Source: Laspinema palackyanum D2c (lineage in GTDB: Bacteria > Cyanobacteriota > Cyanobacteriia > Cyanobacteriales > Laspinemataceae). From it: a DNA stretch of 64,000 bases. The position numbers were made by a program, and so were the translations under genes. The DNA lies in assembly GCF_025370875.1 (NCBI RefSeq), contig NZ_JAMXFD010000028.1, positions 9,823-73,822 of the forward strand. Reading direction: 5' to 3'. The notes below the pieces were generated by a model. That model ran no database searches. It was not told the DNA's origin and saw only the letters and a list, made by a program, of their open reading frames with translations. Shown here piece after piece: positions 30,970 through 39,627 of this stretch (positions are counted from its first letter, which is position 1; each line of letters opens with the position of its first letter).

Positions 30970-31697
30970 ATCGGGTTTCGACGCCAAACCAGTCCAAAGG
31001 TTGCCTCCAACAGCACAGCAGGAGACCTTCAGGCTTCTAGGAAGCCTTTAACTACCTTCGGGCTAGGTTTGATGAGTTGGTCCGTTAGGGTGAGCGGTTG
31101 CTCGTTTGTGTTGCCTTTGACCGCACAGACTTAAGCAATGATTTACTCAGTATCTCTGCGAGGCACTCGATCGCTCTAGCGGGTCAGACATCGTTTCGGA
31201 GTGCAGACTGGCTAGGGGCGATCGCAACTAAATTTAGCTTTTCTCAACTTTCCGCTAAGGAGTAGTTGTCACTCTGTTGGTCTGGACTAACCACTATAGC
31301 GCAAAATCGGCTTTTGGGCCGCACTGGGTTTCCAATTTGAGAGCTTTGGCTTAAATTTAGCGACAATTTAATACTATAGCCGATGTTAAATACCTTGTCT
31401 AGTCCGAATTAAATAAAAATTCGAGAAATTTTTTATTTTTTTTCTGGGATCCCCGGGTTTGAAGTCAGAGACCGATGACAAGGCCCCGATGACAAGGGAC
31501 CAGGGACATAAGACATCAGACCAAATCTATTCTAATCCCTCCCAGGGATTAAACTATACTTTTTTAAAAAGCCTGATTGCGGTAGAAAGAGAACTTGTGG
31601 CCCGGATATCACCCATCGGGAGGTGCGGGGTTTGATGGGTGCATGAGCCTGGATACTTTAACAACGGATCAACAATCAGTATTAGGAGCAAATCATT
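30970..31697. promoter_or_regulatory. Divergent control region between rplC and ndhN
   Basis: About 730 bases with no ORF of coding character. It must hold the promoter of the ribosomal supercluster (leftward) and of ndhN (rightward). It contains a short stem at 31031-31047, an AT-rich tract around 31410-31450, and heptad repeats at 31474-31522. I make no specific -10/-35 call. Confidence 0.55.
31474..31522. repeat. Heptad short tandem repeat upstream of ndhN
   Basis: Seven imperfect heptads: GATGACA, AGGCCCC, GATGACA, AGGGACC, AGGGACA, TAAGACA, TCAGACC. They resemble the arrays in the ribosomal cluster and near 49350. Confidence 0.7.
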
Positions 31698-32162
31698 ATG
31701 GCACTGATTATCACGGGCAAAAAATTCATTCGCGATCTGGAACAGAACGGGTCCTTAGCGCTGTATGTGCCTTTGGAAGGGGGATTTGAGGGTCGCTATC
31801 AGCGGCGAGTTAGAGCCTCTGGTTATATCAACATCACGCTATCCGCCCGAGGATTAGGAGATTTAGCGGCCTATTTAACCGGGGTGCATGGGGTTCGTCC
31901 ACCGCATCTGGGCAAAAAAGACATCCGCACTTATTTTATTCCACCCATCGTGACCTCGCAATTGGAGCAGTTACCCCCTAAATCTAAAGGGTTGGTGGTG
32001 TGGTTGATTGATGGAATCGTGCTGTCTAATCAGGAGTTGTCCTATTTGACGGAGTTGCCGAAGATTGAACCGCGCGTGAAAGTGGTGGTGGAAGTGGGGG
32101 GCGATCGCACGGTCACCTGGAATCCCCTGAAGGATCTGTTGGTTCCCGCTCGCGCCAGCTAA
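31698..32162 (+). CDS. ndhN: NAD(P)H-quinone oxidoreductase subunit N
   Basis: 154 codons. NdhN is a cyanobacterial and chloroplast-specific subunit of the peripheral arm of NDH-1, which drives cyclic electron flow and respiration at the thylakoid. YVPLEGGFEGRYQRRVRASG, LGDLAAYLTGVHGVRPPHLG and FIPPIVTSQLEQLPPKSKG are family hallmarks. AGGAG lies nine bases before ATG 31698. It is a single-gene unit followed by a strong terminator at 32194. Confidence 0.95.
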   Translation: MALIITGKKFIRDLEQNGSLALYVPLEGGFEGRYQRRVRASGYINITLSARGLGDLAAYLTGVHGVRPPHLGKKDIRTYFIPPIVTSQLEQLPPKSKGLVVWLIDGIVLSNQELSYLTELPKIEPRVKVVVEVGGDRTVTWNPLKDLLVPARAS

Positions 32163-32193
32163 GATCAGGGATCATTTGCCTTGTCTTATATGT

Positions 32194-32218
32194 AGACGCG
32201 AGCGATCGCGTCTTTTTT
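32194..32218 (+). terminator. Rho-independent terminator after ndhN
   Basis: AGACGCG (32194-32200) pairs with CGCGTCT (32207-32213) over the loop AGCGAT, followed by a run of Ts. The loop and right arm contain a HIP1 site. Confidence 0.9.
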
Positions 32219-32357
32219 AATCCTGGGCGATTTCCCGGTTTGGAGGGCTTTGAGTTAAGCTATGAACAAGAGGGGAGTGGGGCGATCGCCCCCGGATGAC
32301 TGAGACGATCGCAGCACTCCTCATCTGAATTGTTTGCACAGACTTAGGGCTATTCTG

Positions 32358-32963
32358 ATGCTAGATAACCGCGACTATACACTGATTATTGACAAAAGTG
32401 GCAGTATGTCCACCCCGGACCAACGAGGGGGACGAACCCGATGGCAAGAAGCACAGGAGTCTACCCTAGCATTAGCCCGAAAATGCGAAGAGTTAGACCC
32501 CGACGGCATTACAGTTTACGTTTTTTCAGGCCGGTTTAAGCGCTACGACAATGTAACAGCAGCTAAAGTTGAGCAGATTTTCCAGGAAAATGAGCCTGCG
32601 GGTCGCACCGACTTAGCTGGGGTTTTACAAGATGCGCTGAATAATTACTTTAAACGCAAAGCTGCGGGTCAAACCCAAGCGAATGGGGAAACGATTTTAG
32701 CCATCACCGATGGGGAACCGGACGATCGCAAAGCGGTGATGAAAGTGATTATTGAAGCCTCTCGCCGCATTGATAAAGATGAAGAATTGGCGATTTCTTT
32801 CATTCAAATTGGCAATGATCGCACCGCAACTCAATTTCTCAAAGCCCTGGATGATGATTTAGTCAATGCCGGGGCTAAGTTTGATATTGTGGATACTTTA
32901 ACGATTGATGAGATGGAAGACATGACTTTGACTGAAGTTTTGATGAATGCCATCATTGATTAA
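32358..32963 (+). CDS. VWA-domain protein, tandem copy 1
   Basis: 201 codons from ATG 32358; a TTG at 32334 would add an atypical extension. The whole protein is one von Willebrand factor A domain. The metal-binding MIDAS residues are complete: D12-x-S14-x-S16 (DKSGSMS), T84 (GRTDLAG) and D118 (TDGEPDD). There is no signal peptide or membrane segment, so it is probably cytoplasmic. VWA domains usually act in metal-dependent protein-protein assembly. It is the most diverged of four tandem paralogues. Partner and pathway are unknown. Confidence 0.88.
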   Translation: MLDNRDYTLIIDKSGSMSTPDQRGGRTRWQEAQESTLALARKCEELDPDGITVYVFSGRFKRYDNVTAAKVEQIFQENEPAGRTDLAGVLQDALNNYFKRKAAGQTQANGETILAITDGEPDDRKAVMKVIIEASRRIDKDEELAISFIQIGNDRTATQFLKALDDDLVNAGAKFDIVDTLTIDEMEDMTLTEVLMNAIID

Positions 32964-33158
32964 TGGATAAGCAGCTTGTCCTCCACCCAGGCTGGGCTGC
33001 CTGCGATCGCCTCACTCATAAAACTTAATGAACTGAGGAAAATCTCCAGTGAAGATGGGCCTGATTTCTGAAAAATTAGGACAATTTATCTGATGTGAGA
33101 TAAACCTATCAAGTCGCTTTCATTCGATGTAGTTTAATTGATTCAGTAGAAAAATATC

Positions 33159-33764
33159 ATGGTAGACAATCGCGATTATACTCTAATTATCGATAAAAGT
33201 GGCAGTATGTCCATCCCGGATCAACCAGGGGGTAAAACGCGATGGCAAGTGGCTCAAGAGTCCACCCTAGCCTTAGCTCGAAAATGTGAAGAATTTGACC
33301 CGGATGGGATTACCATTTATGTGTTTTCTGGCCGATTTCAACGCTACGATAATGTGACCGCAGCCAAGGTGGATCAGATTTATCAAGAAAATGAGCCGAT
33401 GGGACGGACTAACTTAGCTGCGGTTCTCCAAGATGCGGTGAATCAGTATTTTCAGCGCAAATCATCCGGTCAAACGAAACCCAATGGAGAAACCATTCTC
33501 GTGGTGACTGATGGGGAACCCGACGATCGCAAAGCGGTGATGGAAGTAATTATTAAAGCCACCCGCCAGATGGACCGAGATGAAGAATTAGCCATTTCCA
33601 TGATTCAAGTTGGAAATGATGCTCAAGCGACGCGCTTTTTAAAGGCGTTGGATGATGATTTGCAAGGCGTTGGAGCCAAATTTGACATTGTAGATACGAT
33701 TACGATGGATGATATGGAAGAAACGCCTTTGAAAGAGGTTCTCTTGCGGGCGATCGTCGATTAA
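33159..33764 (+). CDS. VWA-domain protein, tandem copy 2 (mosaic)
   Basis: 201 codons. It is a single VWA domain with an intact MIDAS (DKSGSMS at the N terminus, TNLA in the threonine loop, TDGEPDD). The N-terminal half follows copy 1 (STLALARKCEEFDPDGITIY, KPNGETI), while the C-terminal third is nearly identical to copy 3 (ELAISMIQVGNDAQATRFLK, then LQGVGAKFDIVDTITM). This mosaic suggests gene conversion between neighbours. The threonine loop reads GRTNLA rather than GRTDLA. Separate upstream gap of 195 bases, so it may have its own promoter. Confidence 0.88.
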   Translation: MVDNRDYTLIIDKSGSMSIPDQPGGKTRWQVAQESTLALARKCEEFDPDGITIYVFSGRFQRYDNVTAAKVDQIYQENEPMGRTNLAAVLQDAVNQYFQRKSSGQTKPNGETILVVTDGEPDDRKAVMEVIIKATRQMDRDEELAISMIQVGNDAQATRFLKALDDDLQGVGAKFDIVDTITMDDMEETPLKEVLLRAIVD

Positions 33765-33851
33765 GTTACGGTCATCTTATTCTCCTACCGCTTTCTCCTA
33801 CGGCTGCGGCGGAAATTTTACCCTTTTTGAGCTTAAAACAACCCAACAATT

Positions 33852-34454
33852 ATGTTAGAAAATCGAGATTATACGTTGATTGTGGATAAAAGCGGTAGTA
33901 TGATGACTCCCGAGGGAAGCGGGGGAAAAACCCGCTGGTCCTCAGCAGAAGAGTCTACCTTTGCTTTGGCGGCGAAATGCGAACAGTTAGATCCCGATGG
34001 GATTACGGTCTATGTGTTTTCTGGGCGGTTTCAACGCTATGATAATGTAACTTCAGCAAAAGTTGCCCAAATTTTCCAAGAAAATGAACCTTCGGGAAGA
34101 ACCGATTTGGCATCGGTTTTAAAAGATGCGGTGAATCAGTATTTTAAAAAGAAAGCGTCCGGTGAGGCGAAATCCGGTGAAACAATTCTGGTGGTTACTG
34201 ATGGAGAACCGGACGATCGCAAGGCGGTGATGCGGGTGATTGTGGAGGCAACTCATCAGATGGACCGGGATGAAGAATTAGCCATTTCCATGATTCAGGT
34301 GGGAAATGATGCTCAAGCGACTCGATTTTTAAAGGCACTAGATGATGATTTGCAAGGCGTGGGAGCCAAGTTTGACATTGTAGATACGATTACGATGGAG
34401 GATATAGAAGAAACGCCTTTGAAAGAGGTTCTCTTACGGGCGATCGCCGATTAA
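33852..34454 (+). CDS. VWA-domain protein, tandem copy 3
   Basis: 200 codons. It is a single VWA domain with an intact MIDAS (DKSGSMM, GRTDLAS, TDGEPDD). It is very similar to copy 4 over its full length; both share STFALAAKCEQLD and KKKASGEAKSGETILVVTDG. The 87-base gap before it, including CTTTTTGAGCTTAAAACAA, is also repeated before copy 4, so the duplicated unit includes upstream DNA. Function unknown; cytoplasmic by lack of signals. Confidence 0.88.
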   Translation: MLENRDYTLIVDKSGSMMTPEGSGGKTRWSSAEESTFALAAKCEQLDPDGITVYVFSGRFQRYDNVTSAKVAQIFQENEPSGRTDLASVLKDAVNQYFKKKASGEAKSGETILVVTDGEPDDRKAVMRVIVEATHQMDRDEELAISMIQVGNDAQATRFLKALDDDLQGVGAKFDIVDTITMEDIEETPLKEVLLRAIAD

Positions 34455-34528
34455 GTTACGGTGCTCTCATCCTCTTACCGCTGCGGCGGAAATCCTAACC
34501 TTTTTGAGCTTAAAACAATAAAACAATT

Positions 34529-35131
34529 ATGTTGGAAAATCGAGATTACACCTTGATTGTGGATAAAAGCGGGAGTATGATGACCACCGATGGTGGCGCG
34601 ACCAAAACCCGCTGGTCCTCGGCAGAAGAATCTACCTTTGCTTTGGCGGCGAAATGCGAACAGTTAGATGCCGATGGGATTACGGTCTATCTGTTTTCCG
34701 GGCGCTTTCAACGCTATGATAATGTAACTTCGGCGAAAGTTGCCCAAATTTTCCAAGAAAATGAACCTTCGGGAAGAACCGATTTGGCATCGGTTTTAAA
34801 AGATGCGGTGAATCATTATTTTAAAAAGAAAGCGTCCGGTGAGGCGAAATCCGGTGAAACAATTCTGGTGGTTACCGATGGAGAACCGGACGATCGCAAG
34901 GCGGTGATGAAAGTGATTATAGAGGCGACTCGTCAGATGGAACAGGATGAAGAGTTAGCCATTTCTATGATTCAGGTGGGAAATGATACCCAAGCTACGC
35001 GATTTTTAAAAGCCTTGGATGATGAGTTGCAAGGGGTAGGGGCGAAGTTTGATATCGTCGATACAATTACGATTGAGGACATGGAGGATTACACCCTGTC
35101 GGAGGTGTTGCTGAAGGCGATCGGGGATTAG
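34529..35131 (+). CDS. VWA-domain protein, tandem copy 4
   Basis: 200 codons, starting 677 bases after copy 3, the apparent duplication period. It is a single VWA domain with an intact MIDAS (DKSGSMM, GRTDLAS, TDGEPDD). It differs from copy 3 mainly at the region after the MIDAS (TTDGGATKTRW) and at the C terminus (IEDMEDYTLSEVLLKAIGD), where it resembles copy 1's EDMTLTEVLMNAI. A hairpin follows at 35157-35181. Function unknown. Confidence 0.88.
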   Translation: MLENRDYTLIVDKSGSMMTTDGGATKTRWSSAEESTFALAAKCEQLDADGITVYLFSGRFQRYDNVTSAKVAQIFQENEPSGRTDLASVLKDAVNHYFKKKASGEAKSGETILVVTDGEPDDRKAVMKVIIEATRQMEQDEELAISMIQVGNDTQATRFLKALDDELQGVGAKFDIVDTITIEDMEDYTLSEVLLKAIGD

Positions 35132-35156
35132 ATTTCAACAGTGCCCTTCTTGACCT

Positions 35157-35181
35157 CCTTCCCAGGTTATCCCTGGGAAGG
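35157..35181 (+). terminator. Hairpin after the VWA array
   Basis: CCTTCCCAGG (35157-35166) pairs perfectly with CCTGGGAAGG (35172-35181) over a five-base loop. There is no T run, so termination is likely but not certain. Confidence 0.6.
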
Positions 35182-35275
35182 CTCCAGTTGGAGGCTCGGG
35201 ATCCTGTTTGTAAAAGGTACTTTCTTAAATCTGCAACCCCTTACCCCTTCTCTAGTTCGGGGTACAGTCAAGGTT

Positions 35276-35341
35276 AGAAACCGGGTTTTTCAGGAAATTT
35301 CTGCCATTTAGCACTCAATCTTAGCCAAAAACCCGGTTTCT
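35276..35341 (+). repeat. Palindromic interspersed repeat, copy B
   Basis: AGAAACCGGGTTTTT (35276-35290) and AAAAACCCGGTTTCT (35327-35341) are a perfect 15-bp inverted pair. The flanks AGGTT on the left and TGTCC on the right are shared with copy C. It lies between the VWA array and the next gene. Confidence 0.85.
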
Positions 35342-35448
35342 TGTCCTTGGGCTTTAATCCTGAACCGATAAAAAGATTGAATATTGTATTTAAAATAAAA
35401 GAAACGGGAGTCGTCCTAAGTTGTTCGATTAGGAGAGGAATTAAGGGT

Positions 35449-36000
35449 ATGGATCCAATTGAGAAGTTATTAGAGCAAATCAAGGCAGAGAATCAGACGC
35501 CGAGGCCACAATCTCTGGAGCAAGTGGAGGCAAAACCGGCAGCCAAAGCTGGCCCTTCTCCAACGGCCAATCCGCCCAAGTTGATGTATAATTTAGATAG
35601 TTTGTTAGAGAAAGTTCAGTCGGAAGCGAAGGAACCCAAAGTGCAGCCCTCCTTGAATGTTAAGCCGATAGAGATTGAATGGGAGTCAACTTCTAAGGGA
35701 CTGGGTGGACATTTAGACCAGTTATTTGGGGATGTCAAGCAGGAGTTGGAGGCCCAAGAACAGGCGGAACAACTCAAACGAGAACAAGAACGCCAGGAAG
35801 AGGCGAAAAAACTGGAACGTCTCAAGCAGAAACAGCGTGAAGGGTTAGCCAAACGAGCACAGGAGTGGTTGAAGAAGCTAGATCCTTATTCTGATGAAGG
35901 GTTTTGGTTCGGACAGTTTGCGGAACATTATTCCTCGAAGTTGGAGGCGGCGATCGCCTATTTAGAGGCAAACCCGTCCGAGAAAAAGGGGGAGGGATAG
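35449..36000 (+). CDS. Slr1339-like salt-stress family protein
   Basis: 183 codons from ATG 35449; AGGAGAGG lies upstream, and the longer frame from 35341 would start inside repeat copy B. The N terminus MDPIEKLLEQIKAEN, a middle with LMYNLDSLLEKVQSE, a highly charged helix (about 105-150; probable coiled coil) and the C-terminal EWLKKLDPYSDEGFWFGQFA with AAIAYLEANP resemble the cyanobacterial Slr1339 group. The biochemical role is not known. The family assignment rests on recognition alone. Confidence 0.65.
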   Translation: MDPIEKLLEQIKAENQTPRPQSLEQVEAKPAAKAGPSPTANPPKLMYNLDSLLEKVQSEAKEPKVQPSLNVKPIEIEWESTSKGLGGHLDQLFGDVKQELEAQEQAEQLKREQERQEEAKKLERLKQKQREGLAKRAQEWLKKLDPYSDEGFWFGQFAEHYSSKLEAAIAYLEANPSEKKGEG

Positions 36001-36208
36001 AGGCATTTTCCCGGCCGGTGAAAGGAATTCCCACGCTAGATATAGAGTCAAAAGAGTGGGATTTACCTAAATCTGGAAAGAAAGCCCAGTCGCCCTCAAC
36101 CTGGAGTTACTACCGGAACAGCGTTAACCCATTCCTGCCAACTATTCCCCTAGAAATAAATTGGTGCAAGCCCTCCCAATATGTAACTGCTCGCATTAGC
36201 ATAGAGGT

Positions 36209-37432
36209 GTGAGCAACTTGAACGACCCGTTAACATCCCTATCTGAAGGCCATTGGTTTAAGCTAATCTGCGGTGCCAGTTTTCAGCATTTGCAGTTTGT
36301 GCGAAATATTACTTTGGCCTATTGCCTAGCTGGTGCGGACTGTATTGATGTTGCCGCAGATCCAGCGGTGATTGCTGCTGCCAACGAGGCGATCAAAAAG
36401 GCTGTCACCCTCGGACAAGTCGCTCAAAAGCGAGGCAGTCGCCATCATTTCGCGAAGAGGCAAGTACCTCGACCCTTACTGATGGTGAGCTTAAATGATG
36501 GGGAAGACCCGCATTTTAGAAAAGCAGAATTTAATCCCCAAAAGTGTCCTCCGGATTGTCCTCGACCTTGCGAAAGTATTTGTCCAGCGCAGGCGATCGC
36601 CTTTCCCCCATCAGCCTTAACCCTTGCACCCAAACCCGGTGATTTATCCTTTAAGACCACTCCAAATTCACCGGAGTTTCAGCAGAAGGTTGGGGTCATA
36701 GAAGACCGTTGCTATGGATGCGGACGATGCCTCCCCGTTTGTCCGATCGGACAAATTGTCACCCGTTCGTATGTCTCGACACCGACAGCGATCGCCCCAT
36801 CGGTGTTATCTAAAGGCGTCAACGCTGTAGAAATTCATACGCAAGTGGGTCGAATCGAGGATTTTAAACGCCTGTGGAGTGCAATCGCCCCTGAAGTCAA
36901 CCAGCTTAAGGTCGTTGCCATTAGCTGTCCCGACGGGGAAAACCTGATTGATTACCTCTGGTCCATTTATCACGCCATCTCTCCGGTCCCCTGTGCGCTG
37001 ATCTGGCAAACCGACGGACGTCCGATGAGCGGAGATATCGGCATCGGGACCACTCGCGCTGCCATCAAATTAGGCCAAAAAGTTTTAGCTGCGGGTTTAC
37101 CGGGATTCGTCCAACTCGCCGGGGGTACCAATCAGCATACGGTTTCTAAACTCAAATCAATGGGATTGTTGCGCCAGGGTCGAGTTACGGCGAAAGAGGA
37201 TTCAACCCACTCCTATCTTTCTGGAGTTGCTTATGGCAGCTATGCTCGCGTCCTCTTATCCCCCATTTTAGAACGGGTGGAACAACAGTGGGGAGAGACT
37301 TTCTCCGGGAGTTACGCCCTAGAAGACTCCCCGGATTTACTGTGGGAAGCTGTAGATTTAGCTGATTCCCTTGTTTCTGAGATCAAATTTGGCTTACAAT
37401 TACAGAATACTACAAATAATACAAGCCCATGA
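36209..37432 (+). CDS. ldpA: Circadian clock input Fe-S protein LdpA
   Basis: 407 codons from GTG 36209. LdpA is a redox-sensing protein that links light and the plastoquinone pool to the period of the KaiABC clock. The N terminus GHWFKLICGASFQHLQFVRN is diagnostic. Cysteines C113, C117, C121 and C125, then a ferredoxin-type set C168-x2-C171-x2-C174-x3-C178 (CYGCGRCLPVCP), can hold two [4Fe-4S] clusters. The C-terminal part (about 200-390) is the LdpA-specific domain. It is followed after 89 bases by the ycf45-like gene. The start was chosen for family fit; the ribosome-binding site is weak. Confidence 0.92.
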   Translation: MSNLNDPLTSLSEGHWFKLICGASFQHLQFVRNITLAYCLAGADCIDVAADPAVIAAANEAIKKAVTLGQVAQKRGSRHHFAKRQVPRPLLMVSLNDGEDPHFRKAEFNPQKCPPDCPRPCESICPAQAIAFPPSALTLAPKPGDLSFKTTPNSPEFQQKVGVIEDRCYGCGRCLPVCPIGQIVTRSYVSTPTAIAPSVLSKGVNAVEIHTQVGRIEDFKRLWSAIAPEVNQLKVVAISCPDGENLIDYLWSIYHAISPVPCALIWQTDGRPMSGDIGIGTTRAAIKLGQKVLAAGLPGFVQLAGGTNQHTVSKLKSMGLLRQGRVTAKEDSTHSYLSGVAYGSYARVLLSPILERVEQQWGETFSGSYALEDSPDLLWEAVDLADSLVSEIKFGLQLQNTTNNTSP

Positions 37433-37521
37433 TAAACCACCCTTAATGGATTTCCAACGTTTGACTCCTCCATTTTCTGTTTTTACCTTTTTGTCCTGCT
37501 CAGTTATCGACGCCAGAATTT

Positions 37522-39372
37522 ATGGTTAATTCTCAGGGAAATCAACCGATTGACAACCCGATCCAACCCCAAGCGCAGAGTGGAGTGGAAAACGTCGATC
37601 TCGGAAGAACGCAGATTACCGATGATCTCAGCCAGTTGCTGGAAATTCTGCCTGAAACCATTCGCGAACACTTAACAACCCACTCATCTCTGAGTAGCTT
37701 AATTGAAGTGGTGATGGATTTGGGACGGCTTCCGGAAGCGCGTTTTCCCAATAAAGCGGAATATATCAGCGATATCCCCGTCACTCGTTCGGACCTCAAA
37801 TATGCGATCGAGCGAGTCGGTCACTTTAGCGGAGATAATCGCGCCGGTATTGAACAAACCCTGCACCGGATCAGCGCCATTCGCAATCGCACTGGGGAAA
37901 TTATCGGCTTAACTTGCCGGGTGGGACGGTCTGTCTTCGGCACGATTCACATGATCCGCGATTTAGTCGAAAGCGGACAATCCATTTTAATGTTAGGCCG
38001 TCCGGGGGTGGGGAAAACGACGGCATTGCGCGAAATTGCGCGGGTGTTGGCGGATGAACTGCACAAACGGGTGGTGATTATCGATACCTCCAACGAAATT
38101 GCTGGAGATGGGGATATTCCGCATCCGGCGATCGGGCGGGCGCGACGGATGCAAGTGGCGGCACCGGAATTTCAACATAAGGTGATGATTGAGGCAGTGG
38201 AAAACCATATGCCGGAAGTGATTGTCATCGATGAAATCGGGACCGAACTGGAAGCATTAGCGGCCCGAACTATTGCGGAACGCGGGGTGCAGTTGGTCGG
38301 AACCGCCCACGGTAACCAGATTGAAAACTTGATTAAAAACCCCACCCTGTGCGATTTGGTGGGGGGAATTCAGTCCGTGACCCTCGGTGATGAAGAGGCG
38401 CGGCGTCGGGGGTCTCAGAAAACGGTTTTAGAACGCAAAGCACCTCCGACTTTTGAAATTGCGGTGGAAATGAGTGAACGGAAGCGCTGGGTGGTTCATG
38501 AACGGGTGGCGGAAACCGTAGATACTTTACTGCGGGGACGTCAGCCGGATCTCCAAGTGCGGACGGTGAGCGAAAGCGGGAAAGTAACGATTACCAAGGA
38601 GTTACAGCCGCAAACTCCCACAACCACAACCAAAACGACTGCAGCGGTGCGTCCGTTTGGGAGTGCGGGATTGCGCGCCAGTGGGAAGATGCAGCCGTTA
38701 CCCTTGCAAACTTTGCCGGAGTTGGGGCGCAGACCCCAGGCGGTGCCCGAGGAAAAGTCCTTTGAGCAGATGCTGAATGAGTCGTTGTATCCCAGCGATC
38801 GCTTTGCTTCTGCGGCAGATTATGGGTTTGAGGAAATCTCACCCTTGGCGGGCCCGAATGGGGAAGATTTGCCGTTGCACGTCTATCCTTATGGGGTGAG
38901 TCGTCATCAGTTGGATCAGGTGATTCGTACTCTGGCCCTGCCGGTGGTGGTGACGAAGGATATTGATAGTGCGGATGTGGTGTTGGCGGTGCGATCGCAC
39001 GTTAAAAACCATTCTAAGTTGCGGCAAATGTCCAAAAACCGCCAGGTTCCAATTTTCACGATTAATTCCAGCAGTGTTCCGAAAATTGCTCATTCCTTAC
39101 GCCGGATGTTGCATTTAGAGGAAGGCAGTACGCCGGAACTATCCGATGTGTCTCTGTTTGCCCATAGTGGTAGCGATGATGAAATCGAGGCCCTGGAAGA
39201 AGCGCGTCTGGCAGTAGAACAGATTGTGATTCCCAAGGGACAGCCGGTGGAACTGTTACCCCGTGGGGGTCAAGTCCGCAAGATGCAGCATGAGTTGGTG
39301 GAACATTATCGGTTAAAGTCTTGCAGTTTTGGTGATGAACCCAATCGCCGTCTGCGGATTTATCCAGCATAA
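37522..39372 (+). CDS. Ycf45-like AAA ATPase with R3H domain
   Basis: 616 codons. The ATPase core has a Walker A GRPGVGKTT at about 159-167, Walker B VIVIDEIGTELEA and a GTAHGNQIENLIKNP segment, resembling SpoIIIAA and plastid Ycf45. A variable linker (about 350-420) leads to the C-terminal R3H domain (about 560-616; MQHELVEHYRLKSCSFGDEP), which binds single-stranded nucleic acid. Family members are conserved across cyanobacteria and some plastids, with unclear function. It probably shares a transcript with ldpA and is followed by a strong terminator. Confidence 0.9.
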   Translation: MVNSQGNQPIDNPIQPQAQSGVENVDLGRTQITDDLSQLLEILPETIREHLTTHSSLSSLIEVVMDLGRLPEARFPNKAEYISDIPVTRSDLKYAIERVGHFSGDNRAGIEQTLHRISAIRNRTGEIIGLTCRVGRSVFGTIHMIRDLVESGQSILMLGRPGVGKTTALREIARVLADELHKRVVIIDTSNEIAGDGDIPHPAIGRARRMQVAAPEFQHKVMIEAVENHMPEVIVIDEIGTELEALAARTIAERGVQLVGTAHGNQIENLIKNPTLCDLVGGIQSVTLGDEEARRRGSQKTVLERKAPPTFEIAVEMSERKRWVVHERVAETVDTLLRGRQPDLQVRTVSESGKVTITKELQPQTPTTTTKTTAAVRPFGSAGLRASGKMQPLPLQTLPELGRRPQAVPEEKSFEQMLNESLYPSDRFASAADYGFEEISPLAGPNGEDLPLHVYPYGVSRHQLDQVIRTLALPVVVTKDIDSADVVLAVRSHVKNHSKLRQMSKNRQVPIFTINSSSVPKIAHSLRRMLHLEEGSTPELSDVSLFAHSGSDDEIEALEEARLAVEQIVIPKGQPVELLPRGGQVRKMQHELVEHYRLKSCSFGDEPNRRLRIYPA

Positions 39373-39392
39373 ACCGTTGTCCCGACTCCGTG

Positions 39393-39430
39393 AAAAAACG
39401 CCTCTCCTGTTCTAGGAAAGGCGTTTTTTT
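39393..39430 (+). terminator. Terminator after the ycf45-like gene
   Basis: AAAAAACGCCT (39393-39403) pairs with AGGCGTTTTTT (39419-39429), with a small inner stem. The right arm ends in seven Ts. Its A run makes it potentially bidirectional. Confidence 0.9.
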
Positions 39431-39627
39431 GGTTTCCTACTAAATCCGGGGGTCTTGGGTGCAAATCTGCGGGATAGGAGGGCGATCGCCAGGGAAGGTG
39501 CTTGGACTGATGGGGTTCTGGTCCCCCAAAAAGGCCCCTTATATTACAGTTCGCAACAATCAATGACTCTTCCCGATGAAATGGCTTTAATAGAGACAGA
39601 ACCTCAAGCCAGTTCCCCAGGTAACTC

